Shown: positions 11,260-21,354, numbered from the stretch's first letter. The stretch is DNA of 64,000 nt from Conchocele bisecta (GCA_029237695.1 CM055265.1:86525447-86589446); one strand, 5' to 3'. A program made the numbers and translations. The notes: a model not told the origin generated them from the sequence alone.

Positions 11260-11521
11260 CGATGACCTGGACAAAGATGACCGCGACGTGGACGTGACGC
11301 TTCGCGACGATGAAGACGACGAGTCGCTACTGGCGCCACCAGAGGGCAGCAGCAGCATGCCTGCCCCGGCCCCACACAAGTTAGCTCTTCCCATGACAGA
11401 CGAGGAGAGCAGCGCGGTGTTCCCGTCCATCTCCGACCTGAATACCCGGCTCCGCAAGATCATCACAAACTTCCAGCGCGACTACAAGAAACGGCAGCTG
11501 AAGTTGCAGCAGCGCGCAAAG
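11260..11521 (+). CDS. CHD7: CHD7-type remodeler, window exon 6 (acidic linker)
   Basis: Encodes residues 189-276. It opens with a very acidic run (DDLDKDDRDVDVTLRDDEDD), passes through a Ser/Pro stretch (PPEGSSSMPAPAP), and ends DLNTRLRKIITNFQRDYKKR, which matches the vertebrate ALTARLRRLVTAYQRSYKRE region. The acceptor is aatctacag and the donor is AAG|GTAATA. The exon is GC-rich, so long open frames also exist on the opposite strand. Those are shadows. Confidence 0.94.
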
Positions 11522-11901
11522 GTAATAAACGAGTCTGATAAACCGGTTGCTGAGCCTGAAAAACTTTGAAATAAAAGACACAAGCATGGCATTCTATTTA
11601 TCTGCTAAATTACTGACTGGCCTGATACCTGTATTTTGTTATCAGTCAACAAGTACTTGATCACTGTTTAGTGAGTTAATTACCATATATAATTATTGCG
11701 AATAATCACTGATTACAACTTTTATTAGTTGACCGATTACATCAGTAAAGGATCCGCTGTTTAAAATCATTTTATAGAATAGACCCTAAATCAACAAGTG
11801 GTATTCTATACTTCATGTTCGCCTTTCTCGACCACGTTCAGTAACCGAAATTGTTGCAAGTCGGAGGCAGATTTTGTTCCCTAATTGCACATGCATCACA
11901 T

Positions 11902-12110
11902 TTGTGACTGTATAAATGGGGCTTATGGGCTTTGCGACGAGTGCACACAGGCTGATCAGGATTTGCACTGTTCGCCATTCCATAAATGAAATAGCCATCA
12001 TGCTTGTAACAAGCAATATAGACCGCTACCAGGCCACATGAGTGTGATATTTGATCAGGAGCTACACTGGTCACAGATATGATAAGCCCCATTTCTCTAG
12101 TGACAGCCAC
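11902..12110. mobile_element. Foldback element, family E, copy 3, abutting exon 7
   Basis: Ends TTTGTGACTGTATAAATGGG and CCCATTTCTCTAGTGACAGCCAC are inverted counterparts. The right end stops 16 bp before exon 7, so it supplies much of the sequence in which the branch point and pyrimidine tract of that acceptor would be sought. Confidence 0.75.
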
Positions 12111-12126
12111 GTTTGCTTGTTGCCAG

Positions 12127-12200
12127 AAACTCGAGAAGCGAGAGAAGATGGATGCTATGTTCCGGGAGCGGGATACGAGGCGTCGCGAGACACAGATGAG
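12127..12200 (+). CDS. CHD7: CHD7-type remodeler, window exon 7
   Basis: Short exon encoding KLEKREKMDAMFRERDTRRR and ETQM, a charged helix leading into the SANT-like block. It corresponds to the vertebrate RRRRCEAAFKLKEIARREKQ region. The acceptor is cttgttgccag and the donor is AG|GTGAGT. The final AG joins with A from exon 8 to form Arg. Confidence 0.92.
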
Positions 12201-12344
12201 GTGAGTCACACGGGAATGCAACTATCATTGAGTCGTGGGATGGGAAATATGAAAATTGGAGTGAAATCTGTTGGAGAGTCATTCATCATTGTGTCTGCAA
12301 TTTCTTCATAAACTTAAAATTAGGTACATTTCTTGTTTTCACAT

Positions 12345-12464
12345 TGTGATGGGTTGTGGCCTAGGTGTTAGAACACCTGACTGCCAATCCAGAGGTTGTG
12401 GGTTCAAACCTCGCATAGGGTATCAAAAAATACTTTCATAGTATTTCCATCCAACTGGTCTGTC
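12345..12464 (+). mobile_element. tRNA-headed SINE, copy 1 (head)
   Basis: A pol III-like head is present: an A-box-like TGGCCTAGGTG and a B-box-like GGTTCAAACCT about 50 bp later, followed by the body word TTTCATAGTATTTCCATCC. Related bodies are at 15908, 26851 and 28772 (reverse). The SINE tail continues into the minisatellite that follows. The anticodon arm does not pair properly, so this is not a functional tRNA gene. Confidence 0.7.
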
Positions 12465-13010
12465 GGAGGAGACTAAACTGTGTTGCCATCTCTATATAAC
12501 CTAAGCTGTTGGTGGAGGAGACTAAACTGTGTTGCCATCTCTATATAACCTAAGCTGTTGGTGGAGGAGACTAAACTGTGTTCCCATCTCTATATAACCT
12601 AAGCTGTTGGTGGAGGAGACTAAACTGTGTTCCCATCTCTATATAACCTAAGCTGTTGGTGGAGGAGACTAAACTGTGTTCCCATCTCTATATAACCTAA
12701 GCTGTTGGTGGAGGAGACTAAACTGTGTTCCCATCTCTATAATAACCTAAGCTGTTGGTGGAGGAGACTAAACTGTGTTCCCATCTCTATATAACCTAAG
12801 CTGTTGGTGGAGGAGACTAAACTGTGTTCCCATCTCTTATATAACCTAAGCTGTTGGTGGAGGAGACTAAACTGTGTTCCCATCTCTATATAACCTAAGC
12901 TGTTGGTGGAGGAGACTAAACTGTGTTCCCATCTCTATATAACCTAAGCTGTTGGTGGAGGAGACTAAACTGTGTTCCCATCTCTATATAACCTAAGCTG
13001 TTGGTGGAAC
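12465..13010 (+). repeat. 49-bp minisatellite, about 11 copies
   Basis: The unit runs GGAGGAGACTAAACTGTGTT, then CCCATCTCTATATAACCTAA, then GCTGTTGGT. It has expanded from the 3' part of the SINE (GAGACT...CCTAAGCTGTTG...GTTAAA), since the last copy runs into GGAACGTTAAA, the normal SINE ending. Copies are nearly identical. There are no unique spacers, so it is not CRISPR-like. Confidence 0.95.
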
Positions 13011-13073
13011 GTTAAATCCTTTCACTGTCTTGTTTTCATTAAATTTCTTGATATGTGTATTTCGTACCTGCTA

Positions 13074-13314
13074 TTAACCCTTTGAACTTGAAAGCCCGCT
13101 ATTGCGATTTATGCAAACAGTGCCGATCCAGATGAGCCGACGAGCCATCTCATCAGGATCTGCACTTTTTGCAAGTAATATTCTTATTTTTGAGAACAAA
13201 AAAATACCCCCTTTTCATAAATGGACTAGTCTGAAAACCATTTTGTGACGGTTGGATTGGTTGCAAAATTAACATATCAAAATCCATTCCAGTTACTTGG
13301 GGTGAAAGCGTTAA
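13074..13314 (-). mobile_element. TTAA foldback element, family D, copy 1
   Basis: Starts TTAACCCTTTGAAC and ends GGGGTGAAAGCGTTAA. Inside are CATCTCATCAGGATCTGCAC and GTCTGAAAACCATTTTGTGA, hallmarks of this family. Orientation is opposite to the copy at 21060. Confidence 0.75.
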
Positions 13315-13613
13315 TGGCAATATTGAAATAAAATGCAGACAACATAGTTTGCTTCTCGGTCTGCAGTTTACAATGATGATACTGAATGAATTGTCGTCTG
13401 CTGTTTATTATAAATATTTCTTAACAAAAACATGCTCTGGCAGCACTTGATGAGACCATTCACAAACCTGTTTGTGCTCAGAAGTAGAATAAATATGAAA
13501 AAATAGCAGAAGTCGGGATTCCTTTCCAATCTTCTAATGTTAACCCTTTCACGCCTACAATGTACATACATAGCTGGCATAGAATTACCCATGCTAATGT
13601 TTGGCCTGGTTCA

Positions 13614-13828
13614 TTAACGCTTTCACCCCTATATAACTGGAATGTATCTTGATATGTTAATTTTGTAACCAATCCAATCATCACAAAATGATTTTCAGAC
13701 TAGTCCATTTATGAGAAAATTACTAAAAAGTGCAGATACTGATGAGACGGCTCGTGACGAGCCGGCTCATCTGGATCTACACTATTTGCCAATACCACTA
13801 TACAGGCCTGTGGTGTTGATAGGGTTAA
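13614..13828 (+). mobile_element. TTAA foldback element, family D, copy 2
   Basis: Runs from TTAACGCTTTCACCCCTATA to GTTGATAGGGTTAA with the family core CACAAAATGATTTTCAGACT and GAGACGGCTCGTGACGAGCC. It ends 68 bp before exon 8. Confidence 0.8.
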
Positions 13829-13896
13829 TATAATGAGGATTATTTTGTTTAAAATCTTAGAAATACCGACAAATTGCCATTAATGTTCACCCTCAG

Positions 13897-14099
13897 ATGG
13901 AACCGGCGCGAGGAGACGGAATTCTACCGTGTGGTGGCCACGTACGGTATCGAGTTTGACCGGCACACGGGCCGCTACATCTGGGACAAGTTCCGCGTAA
14001 TGGCCCGCCTAGACAAGAAGACTGACGAGCAGCTGACCGAGTACTTCATTTCCTTCTATCACATGTGCCTGCGCATCTGTCGCAAGATCGGTGACGAAG
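13897..14099 (+). CDS. CHD7: CHD7-type remodeler, window exon 8 (SANT-like block)
   Basis: Encodes WNRREETEFYRVVATYGIEF through DKFRVMARLDKKTDEQLTEY and ends CRKIGDE. This matches vertebrate WTRREQTDFYRVVSTFGVEY and RLDKKTDESLTKYF closely, the SANT-like part of the DNA-binding module behind the helicase. The acceptor is gttcaccctcag and the donor is G|GTAATA. It is the best conserved exon in the window. Confidence 0.97.
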
Positions 14100-14175
14100 G
14101 TAATACATAGTTTACTCATCAATGGTTCTGTAATAAATGCTTGTCAGTATCTCTACACTAGCCAGAGAGGTCATC

Positions 14176-14412
14176 GGGCCCGTTTCACTAAACTTTGTAC
14201 ATGTAAAATGTTCGTAAGTGCCAAATAGGATTTCTTCTGGAAATTTTAATTGATGGATTTACATTTATTGAGCATGCTATGCAGCCTATGCTCAATAAAT
14301 GTAAATTCAATAATTGTTTACAAGAAAACATTGTTAATGTGAAATGTACAGACTATCATAATTTTGCACTTGTGAACATTTTAGTCGTACAAAGTTTAGT
14401 GAAACGGCCCCT
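14176..14412. mobile_element. Foldback element, family B (CGTTTCACTAAACTTTGTAC), copy 1
   Basis: Both ends read GGGCCCGTTTCACTAAACTT in opposite orientations. The centre is TTTATTGAGCATGCTATGCAG...CTCAATAAATG and inner arms can pair across almost the whole 237 bp. Further copies are at 16745, 24108, 26625, 28989, 45716, 51847 and 62293. Confidence 0.85.
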
Positions 14413-14560
14413 TGTTTCTCACCAGAATATACGTATTGGTCGCAATCTTGGATTTATCGTCCCCATATGCATTACACCCCTTTCAATTCTGGTGGTTGTC
14501 GGATCAGTCACTGGCCTAGGCAAGAAAAAAATATTTTCATGGTATTTCCATCCCACTGTA

Positions 14561-14754
14561 TGCGACTGTGACTGGAGAAATGGGGCTTATGGGTTTTACG
14601 ACCAGTGCAGATCCAGATCAGCCTGTGCATCCGCTGATCAGGATCTGCACTCTTTGCCATTCCATCAATGAAATACCTGTCGTGCATCCAACAAGCAATA
14701 TAGATCGTTATCAGACTGCATGAGTTTGTTATTTGGTCAGGAGCTACACTGAGC
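14561..14754. mobile_element. Foldback element, family E, copy 4 (right end lost)
   Basis: TGCGACTGTGACTGGAGAAA starts it, followed by CAGATCCAGATCAGCCTGTG and GATCAGGATCTGCACTCTTT. It stops at GAGCTACACTG where the family F element begins, suggesting the F element truncated it. Confidence 0.65.
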
Positions 14755-14755
14755 T

Positions 14756-14983
14756 AGACATGCCATGTGATTTTGTACCGAAGAACATGTGCGATGTCTC
14801 GTGAAAAATTTACGATATTTTCTGTAAATGATGTCGAAAATTGAAGAAATTTTCATAGCAAATGCGGAATAGAACTCGGATTCCACATTTGCTATCAGAA
14901 TTTCGTCTACAGAAAATAACAATTTCTGTGAATATATTTTATGAAAAATCATGCATGTTCCTAGGTTCAAAATCACATGTCTC
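14756..14983. mobile_element. Foldback element, family F, copy 2
   Basis: AGACATGCCATGTGATTTTG at the left and CAAAATCACATGTCT at the right are inverted. AACTCGGATTCCACATTTGC sits near the centre. It ends 43 bp before exon 9. Confidence 0.75.
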
Positions 14984-15026
14984 TGAGCTGTTGCTGGGAT
15001 TTCAAACCATTTCACGTGTATTACAG

Positions 15027-15240
15027 CCTACCCACCGACGCCCATGTACGTGGAGGCCATCACTGAGGAGCGGGCGAGTCGCTGTATCGCCCGTATTGAC
15101 CTGCTCAGCAAGATCCGCGAGGAAATCCTCGTACACCCGAAGATGGACGAGTTAATCGAGTGTTGTAAGGTGTCCAGCGAGCTTCCGTCCTGGTGGGTCT
15201 GTGGCAAACACGACAAAGAACTGCTTGTAGGGGCGGCCAA
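15027..15240 (+). CDS. CHD7: CHD7-type remodeler, window exon 9 (EAITEERASR; second WW motif)
   Basis: Encodes AYPPTPMYVEAITEERASRC, IARIDLLSKIREEILVHPKM, then [20 protein letters not shown]. Vertebrate CHD counterparts are EPITEERASRTLYRIELLRR and PKWWEPVRHDGELLRGAA. The acceptor is gtgtattacag and the donor is AA|GTGAGT. The WW...LLVGAAKHG segment resembles WW...LLIGVYKHG of exon 4. Confidence 0.97.
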
Positions 15241-15508
15241 GTGAGTCGAGTTTGTTTCGTATTTGCCTGATATGTATTTGCCAGATGTTGGTTTTGATAT
15301 GCAGCATGTGGTATGTAAATATGTCGAAAGTCGGCATAAATTTCCGAGCAAATGTGGAATAATTGCTCTGAAATTTTTACCGACATCATTTCCACTTTCA
15401 CCTTAAGATCTGGCAGGTTGATGAGCGGGTGTGGAGTGTTTTTTGTCCTGGTTTGTTGGTGGAAAACATGAAAAAAGAAACTGCTTCTCAGTGTAGACAG
15501 TTCATGTA

Positions 15509-15714
15509 TTAACCCTTCACCCCGAAGTAACTGGAATGGCTTTTGCAACCAATCCAACCGTCACAAAATGATTTTCAGACTAGTCCATTTATGACAAGGA
15601 GGTGTTTTTTGATGAGATTAATGATGAGATGGCTCATTAGGAGCCGGCTCATCTGGATCTGCATGCACTGTTTGGATAAACCACTATAGCGGGCTTTCGG
15701 GTTCAAAGGGTTAA
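15509..15714 (+). mobile_element. TTAA foldback element, family D, copy 3
   Basis: Starts TTAACCCTTCACCCCGAAGT and ends GGTTCAAAGGGTTAA with AACCGTCACAAAATGATTTT inside. It ends 43 bp before exon 10. Confidence 0.8.
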
Positions 15715-15757
15715 CTGTCTGGTGTGCAGTAATTCAGTCAGTAACTCGTTGTTTCAG

Positions 15758-15876
15758 GCACGGGTTGGCCAGGACGGACTACTTCATCATGAACGACCCT
15801 GCCTTGTCGTACATGGAGGCCATCAATGCATCGTCGAACACCAACGCTCCCGCTGCCTCCAAACTGTTTGATAAAG
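15758..15876 (+). CDS. CHD7: CHD7-type remodeler, window exon 10
   Basis: Completes the Lys of KHG and encodes HGLARTDYFIMNDPALSYME and AINASSNTNAPAASKLFDK. Vertebrates have HGVSQTDCNIMQDPDFSFL here. The acceptor is tcgttgtttcag and the donor is G|GTAGGG. After ALSYME the sequence turns into a low-complexity linker. Confidence 0.95.
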
Positions 15877-15907
15877 GTAGGGATGTTCATTTTCTTGATT
15901 GGCCGCA

Positions 15908-16085
15908 AGGATGGGTTATGGCCTTGTGGGTTGGAACACCAGATCCGATCTTCCAGATTGTGGGTTCAAACCTCGCCTTGGGCATCAAAACTACTTTCAT
16001 AGTATTTCCATCCCACTGGTCTTTCTGATGAGATTTGAAGCCGAGATCCCATCCAAAAATGACCTTAGCTGTTGCCGGGACGTTA
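15908..16085 (+). mobile_element. tRNA-headed SINE, copy 2
   Basis: B-box-like GGGTTCAAACCTCGCC is followed by CTTTCATAGTATTTCCATCC and the tail ATGACCTTAGCTGTTGCCGG. It starts only about 30 bp after the exon 10 donor. A-box-like sequence is weaker than in copy 1. Confidence 0.65.
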
Positions 16086-16744
16086 CGCGCATTCACTTTT
16101 ACTTTTTATACCCCCCGCAACGAGTTGTGGCGGGTATACTGGAGTCGGCTTGTGCGTCCGTGCGTGCGTCCGACTCTAAACTTAACATCAGAGAAAACTT
16201 CTACTTCCTTCATCAAAATTCTTAATATTTCACCCATGCATTCCTCTAAGGCTCTACTATCATGCTGTGACAAATCTACGACCGTCCAACCCCCGCTGAT
16301 TCCATGGTCAAGGTACTTAGTCTCTTCACAAAACTTAACATCACAGAAAATCTGTTATAACTTCTATTTCCTTCATCGAAAATTCATGTGACAAATCCAT
16401 AACCGTCCAACCCCTGCTGATGTCAAGGTTACAGGCCCCCAGACTTGGAAAAAATCTGCATATTTGGTTTTAGGGGTACCTGGGCCCACGCGGGGGTTAT
16501 TCCGTAAACCTCGCTTACTGACAAATCTAGTTTGTTTGGCCTATATCTGAGAAGTGGACGGTACATAAAATTTGAAAAAGATGGATGCTGGCTGTCAGTA
16601 TCCATATCTTTTAGTCGCTCTCAGAGTTGGCCGACATTACCCAAACTGTTGTCTTTGTGATCAATAGAGTGCAATTTTGTAAGTTTCAAAAACTGTCCAC
16701 TGACGATTCAAGCCGTCTCGTCCGGATCTACACTGTAAACACCG

Positions 16745-16931
16745 ACATAAGTGCAAATTTAGTATCGTCTGGAAATTTCAATTGATGGATTTACATTTAT
16801 TGAGCCTTGCTCAATAAATGTAAATCCAATAATTGTTGACAAGAAAAAATTGCTAATGTGAAATTTACAGACTATCATAATTTTACACTTGCAAACATTT
16901 TAGTTGTACTAAGTTTAGTGAAACGGCCCCC
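16745..16931. mobile_element. Foldback element, family B, copy 2 (left end lost)
   Basis: TCTGGAAATTTCAATTGATG, the short centre GAGCCTTGCTCAATAAATG and right end TTAGTGAAACGGCCCC identify it. The left end is replaced by a family D fragment. It lies 85 bp before exon 11. Confidence 0.75.
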
Positions 16932-17016
16932 TGATCTGCGTCTTTACACATCCGGTGTCAAGAGTAAACATCTGCTTCGTTTCCAGATTCACCTAGTAAA
17001 TCTCTTTTGTTTACAG

Positions 17017-17465
17017 ATTCCCCTAATAAACAGACACCGCAAATCAAGGTAGAGTATCTAGAAAAGGCAATAAAAACCGAGGGTTCAGATGAAGCAACGA
17101 TAAAAAAAGAGGTTCCTACTGACGGCATTGAAGCAGCTGAAGATCACAGGAAACCGACCAGTCCACATTCAGACATTGGCACCAGTGCCGGTAGCGAGAA
17201 AAGCGGTGATATCTCGATGAGGAAAGATTCGGAATGTGACAGCGAGCACTCGCGGGATTCCGACTGTACAGAGCACGGCGGGATACAGACGGAACTGCCG
17301 GATGCGGCGACTGACGGAGACGCGAACAAGACGGGGAACGGGGATGTGAAGGCCGAGGTGAAACAGGAGAAAGTGGACGAGGTGTCGGCGCAGGACGGGG
17401 ACGCCGCACTGGAGAAAGTACAGAGCAGCATCGATCTGACGAACCTCAAGGACGACCCAGATGAG
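17017..17465 (+). CDS. CHD7: CHD7-type remodeler, window exon 11 (acidic linker with psi-K-x-E cluster)
   Basis: Encodes residues 480-629, a hydrophilic region rich in Glu, Asp, Ser and Lys without a recognised fold. Five SUMO-consensus-like tetrapeptides are present: IKVE (17043-17054), IKTE (17070-17081), IKKE (17100-17111), VKAE (17346-17357) and VKQE (17358-17369). The acceptor is ttttgtttacag and the donor is GAG|GTAGGC. It ends SSIDLTNLKDDPDE, read straight into EVRHTFHDAG of exon 12. The vertebrate equivalent is also acidic and Ser-rich, which supports the position rather than the residues. Confidence 0.93.
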
Positions 17466-17506
17466 GTAGGCACTTACTACAGGGTTGGTTTATATTGAAA
17501 TGTTCC

Positions 17507-17577
17507 TTAACCCTTTCACCCCTAAGTAACTGGAATGTTAATTTCCGGACCAAATCCAATTGTCACCAAATGATTTT
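17507..17577 (+). mobile_element. TTAA element, family D, left half (interrupted)
   Basis: TTAACCCTTTCACCCCTAAG through CACCAAATGATTTT is the left part of a family D element. It stops exactly where element I begins. A right half (19828-19923, ending AAGGGTTAA) may be the remainder. Confidence 0.65.
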
Positions 17578-17578
17578 T

Positions 17579-18634
17579 AGCTCGACTATTCGAAGAATAG
17601 TTATTAGCTCGACTATTCGAAGAATAGTTGGAGCTTATGTAGTCACCCCGGCGTCGGCATCACCGTCACACCTTGGTTAATGTTTTTTGTCAAGCTTGTA
17701 TATGGAATACTCCTGGCCCTACACCCACCATACTTGGACAACTTCATCTCCTAGTGATGTACATCAACAACCCCTGACCTATATTTGATCTTGACCTACA
17801 TTTAACCTTGAATTACTTAGTTAATTCCCCTTGGTTACGGTTTTTAGTCAACCTTGGTTAAGGGTTTTAGTCAAGCTTGTAGATGGAATACTATTGTGCA
17901 TACAGACACCATACTTGGACAACCTTTTCTCATAGGGATGTACATCAATAATGCCTGATCTATATTTGACCTTGACCTACATTTCCTCTTGAATTACTTA
18001 CTTAATTCCCCTTGGTTTATGTTTTTAGTCAAGCTTGTAGAGATGGAATACTATTGTGCATGCAGACACCATACTTGGATAACTTTTTCTCATAGGGATG
18101 TACATCAATAACACCTGACCTATATTTTACCTTGACCTACATTTAACCTTGAATTACTTATTTCCCCTTGGTTAAGGTTTGTACTCCAACTTTGTTAAGG
18201 TTTATAGTCAAGCTTGTATATAGAATACTCCTGGGCCTACATCAACCATACTTGGACAACTTCATCTCCTAGTGATGTACATCAATAATCCCTAACCTAT
18301 ATTTGACCGTGACCTACTTTTACCCTTGGATTACTTAGTTATTTCCCCTTGGTTAAGGTTTTTAGTCAAGCTTGTATATGGAATACTCCTGTGCCTACAG
18401 CAACCATACTTGGAAAACTTCATCTCCTAGTGATGTACATCAATAACCCCTGACCTATATCTGAAATTGACCTACATTTAACCTTGAATTACTTAGTTAA
18501 TTTCCCTTGGTTAAGGTTTTTAGTCAACCTTGGTTAAGGTTTTTATGCGGGCCGCGGCCACCTTCTTTGTCAAGCTATGTGTACATCGACAACCCTCGTA
18601 GTCGAGCTATGCTGTTCTCCTACAGCTCTTGTTT
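17579..18634 (+). mobile_element. Satellite-bearing element family I, copy 1
   Basis: The 5' end is the hairpin AGCTCGACTATTC/GAATAGT...GAGCT, duplicated once in tandem. The core is about six units of roughly 165 bp (CTTGGACAACTTCATCTCCT, GACCTATATTTGACCTTGAC). The 3' end is TAGTCGAGCT at 18599-18608, the hairpin GCTGTTCTCCTACAGC, then TCTTGTTT. The same organisation is at 37227-39061. This fits a non-autonomous Helentron-like element. No protein is encoded. Confidence 0.8.
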
Positions 18635-19825
18635 GACTACTGTCTGTTTCACGTTAACCTGCCCAACTTTTACACCTATTTAAACACCCTAAAACTCTTA
18701 TTTTTTGGCATAAAATCATTTTTCAGCAAGATTTAGCAATGAGCCATCTTTTTATTTTCGGTCTATAATGAAGTAATAGCCATAAATCAAGAATTGAATG
18801 CAGGGTTGCAATGTTAAAATGTCACGTGCGGTCAGATTTTCAACATTTTTCTAGCATCGAACTGCTTGCTGGATTTCATCATTAAAAAAAAGACACTAAC
18901 CTTCTATTTATGAGAGCAAATCTTGCCAGGTTGAAAAATAAAGGAATCGAGCCTCCATTTGTCGGTGTTCGTACAAGAATTCCAGAAGAAAATGCCGAGA
19001 ATTTGGTCAAAATACAACATGATGTCATCATCATCTGCTACAGCTTTCATATCTATTGACAACGCCAAGCTGAGGTTGGCACGCTGTTCCTACCACGCAA
19101 AATTAATTGCACATATCCTCGCACATCGACACCGGTGTAAATTTACATTCTCTAATGGTATGACTTGGGAACACCATATATACGTCATTTCCAGCGGAAG
19201 TATACAGTCACTTCCTGTGAGCCAGTTTCTTTGCCGGACGAATTTCCGGCGGACAACTTGGTTTACTAAATGCTGATTGGTTGGTGAAGGTCACAAGTTT
19301 AATCGAATCAAGTTCGTTAGCATTCACAATTTACAATACATTAGGACGTATTAGCAATAGTATCAGATCGACTTGGAACCTTATGGATGAATGATATTCA
19401 CTAAATATATGAAGATTAAATGATTAATTGATATATTTTAATGCAAATTGTTTAAGTTATATGCCAGAAAATGTTGTTAATAAACAAATTTATTAAGAAT
19501 TTGTGTTCAGTTCGCAATAATAGTTGTTGTTGTTGTTTACCGGAAGTGATTATTGCAATAGTAGTTTCTTGTTTTATTGTCAACAACTAAAATTCGGTGA
19601 AATGAATTTATAAGGCAAAAGCCCATCCACGACTGTTTATTCGAAATAACTTGGTTATTAGACGGATTTTCTTGAAAAAAAAGTAGGCTCATTTCTAAAA
19701 AATAGTTTTACATTGTTTTATATAAAACAATAAGCAGTTTGGAGTGTTTTTATAGCAATACATTTTGGGCAGCACTTCGTGGAACAGACAATAGTTCAAA
19801 CTTGCAAAAACTTTACTTGCCATAA
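18635..19825. other. Intron 11 stretch, no gene recognised
   Basis: AT-rich intron sequence with only a 105-codon open frame of no recognisable similarity. A hairpin-like TTACATTGTTTTATATAAAACAATAAG lies near 19700. I see no exon of the CHD gene, because exon 11 joins exon 12 in phase 0 with no missing conserved residues. Confidence 0.5.
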
Positions 19826-19827
19826 GT

Positions 19828-19923
19828 GCAGATCCTGATGAGACGGCTTGTCACGAGCCGGCTCATCTGGATCTACACTGTTTGCCAATACCACTATACA
19901 GGCCTGTGGTGTTGAAAGGGTTA
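19828..19923 (+). mobile_element. TTAA element, family D, right half
   Basis: CAGATCCTGATGAGACGGCT, then CACGAGCCGGCTCATCTGGA and the end GTTGAAAGGGTTAA. The left half is absent here. See 17507-17577. Confidence 0.7.
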
Positions 19924-20150
19924 ATTTGAAATTATCTTACAACGGTCGTGATTTGTAGAGGAATGTTGAAACATTTAAATGCTCATGGTAAATACACATG
20001 GTTAGTGTTTTTATGCCACGTCTCGGTAGAGCCGGGAGGAATATTGTGTTTGAACTGTGTCTGTGTGTGTGTCCGTGGGCTCTGTTAAGAAGTTGCCCAA
20101 GTTTCTCCAATCTGCCACCACGGGCATTTGTGTGCAGACATGCCGCATGT

Positions 20151-20295
20151 TTGTCGCGCTCGCATGCTGACCGCGATATAGTCGGCACATTGGCGTACGT
20201 GTGTCCGGGGTTAAAGTTTTTGGTAAAAGTTTTTCAGTATACTATCAAAGCCTCGGCGGGCGCGACTTGGTGCGACCTGCGGGCCGCGGCCATCT
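20151..20295 (+). mobile_element. Satellite-bearing element family H, copy 1 (short form)
   Basis: TTGTCGCGCTCGCATGCTGA opens the element with the hairpin TCGCGC...ACCGCGA. Two GTTAAAGTTTTT-type words form a minimal core. GGGCGCGAC near the 3' end is inverted to the start, followed by the palindrome GGGCCGCGGCC and ATCTGT. It abuts family A copy 2. Confidence 0.65.
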
Positions 20296-20600
20296 GTAGC
20301 CTATTTCATCAACATTGCAAAGTATACTTTAGTAGCAAAGTATACTTTGAGGGAGAAATTTTCAATTTTATGATAAATTTATTAATTTTTATTATACTGA
20401 ATTTATTACATTATCACAGCCAATTTGGCTGTGATAATGTAATAAATTCAGTATAATAATTCTGCATACTTTTAATCATGAAATATATGCATTTGTTAGT
20501 TCTATATGAAATAATGCATTTCAAGAAAAATAAATGATTACTCCCTCAAAGTATACTTTGCTAGTAAAGTATACTTTGCAATGTTGATGAAATAGGCTAC
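20296..20600. mobile_element. Foldback element, family A, copy 2 (complete)
   Basis: The best-preserved copy. GTAGCCTATTTCATCAACAT at the left pairs with ATGTTGATGAAATAGGCTAC at the right, exactly. The centre is TCACAGCCAATTTGGCTGTGA. Confidence 0.9.
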
Positions 20601-21059
20601 TGGTCTTGTTGAATATTAAATATATTTTCTGGATCTTTCATCATTAAATGGAATTCAGGAATGTTATTCCAACACAAAATTAAACACTGTAGGTCCTGAT
20701 CAAACTGAGGGTGACAGTCTGATCTGAGCTTATTTGGTCGTAAAGACATTTTAAATGTCTCTGTGTCATGGAGCATATTTTACACATATACGCCTTGCTT
20801 CATAATCTTGTTGAAAATTGTACATCGTTTTTTGTCTCGCATCTGTCTCGCAATTAAGACATGGCGGTCACAATTTCAGCATCGTAAGCACCAACAATCG
20901 AGTCCACATGTTGAATATTTCCTGATCTGTTAGTCAGATCATTTCCAAATTTCTTCAATAGCTTCCTCACATTGATGGTTGACCACCCTGTGTCATTCAG
21001 GTGACCTTGACCTTTCTGGGTGATCGCCTTGTCTGTGTTTAATACATTACATGACTGGT

Positions 21060-21309
21060 TTAACCCTTTCACCCCTAAGTAATTGGAATGGATTTTGATT
21101 TTATAATTTTGCAACCAATCCAATCATCACAAAATGATTTTCAGACTAGTCCCATTTATGAAAAGGGGGTATTTTCGTTCTTAAAAATATGAAAATGACT
21201 TGCAAAAAAAGTGCAGATCCTGATGAGACGGCTCGTCACGAGCCGGCTCATCTGGATCTACACTATTTGCCAATACCACTATACAGGCCTGTGGTGTTGA
21301 AAGGGTTAA
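21060..21309 (+). mobile_element. TTAA foldback element, family D, copy 4 (complete)
   Basis: TTAACCCTTTCACCCCTAAG at the left and GTGTTGAAAGGGTTAA at the right. The centre carries GACGGCTCGTCACGAGCCGG. It ends 45 bp before exon 12. Confidence 0.85.
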
Positions 21310-21354
21310 GTTCCAATTTCCTCACCACTGATCACATCCTATCTGTGTGTACAG

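Noticed and set aside
12349..12420. tRNA gene
   Set aside because: A- and B-box-like words are present, but the anticodon and acceptor arms do not pair and the sequence continues as a repeated SINE body.
12465..13010. CRISPR-like array (regular 49-bp repeats)
   Set aside because: Units are contiguous with no unique spacers, lie in an intron of an animal gene, and derive from a SINE tail.
17116..17473. Long minus-strand open frames opposite exon 11 (and opposite exon 6)
   Set aside because: They mirror GC-rich coding exons whose plus-strand frame is conserved. They lack their own conserved features.
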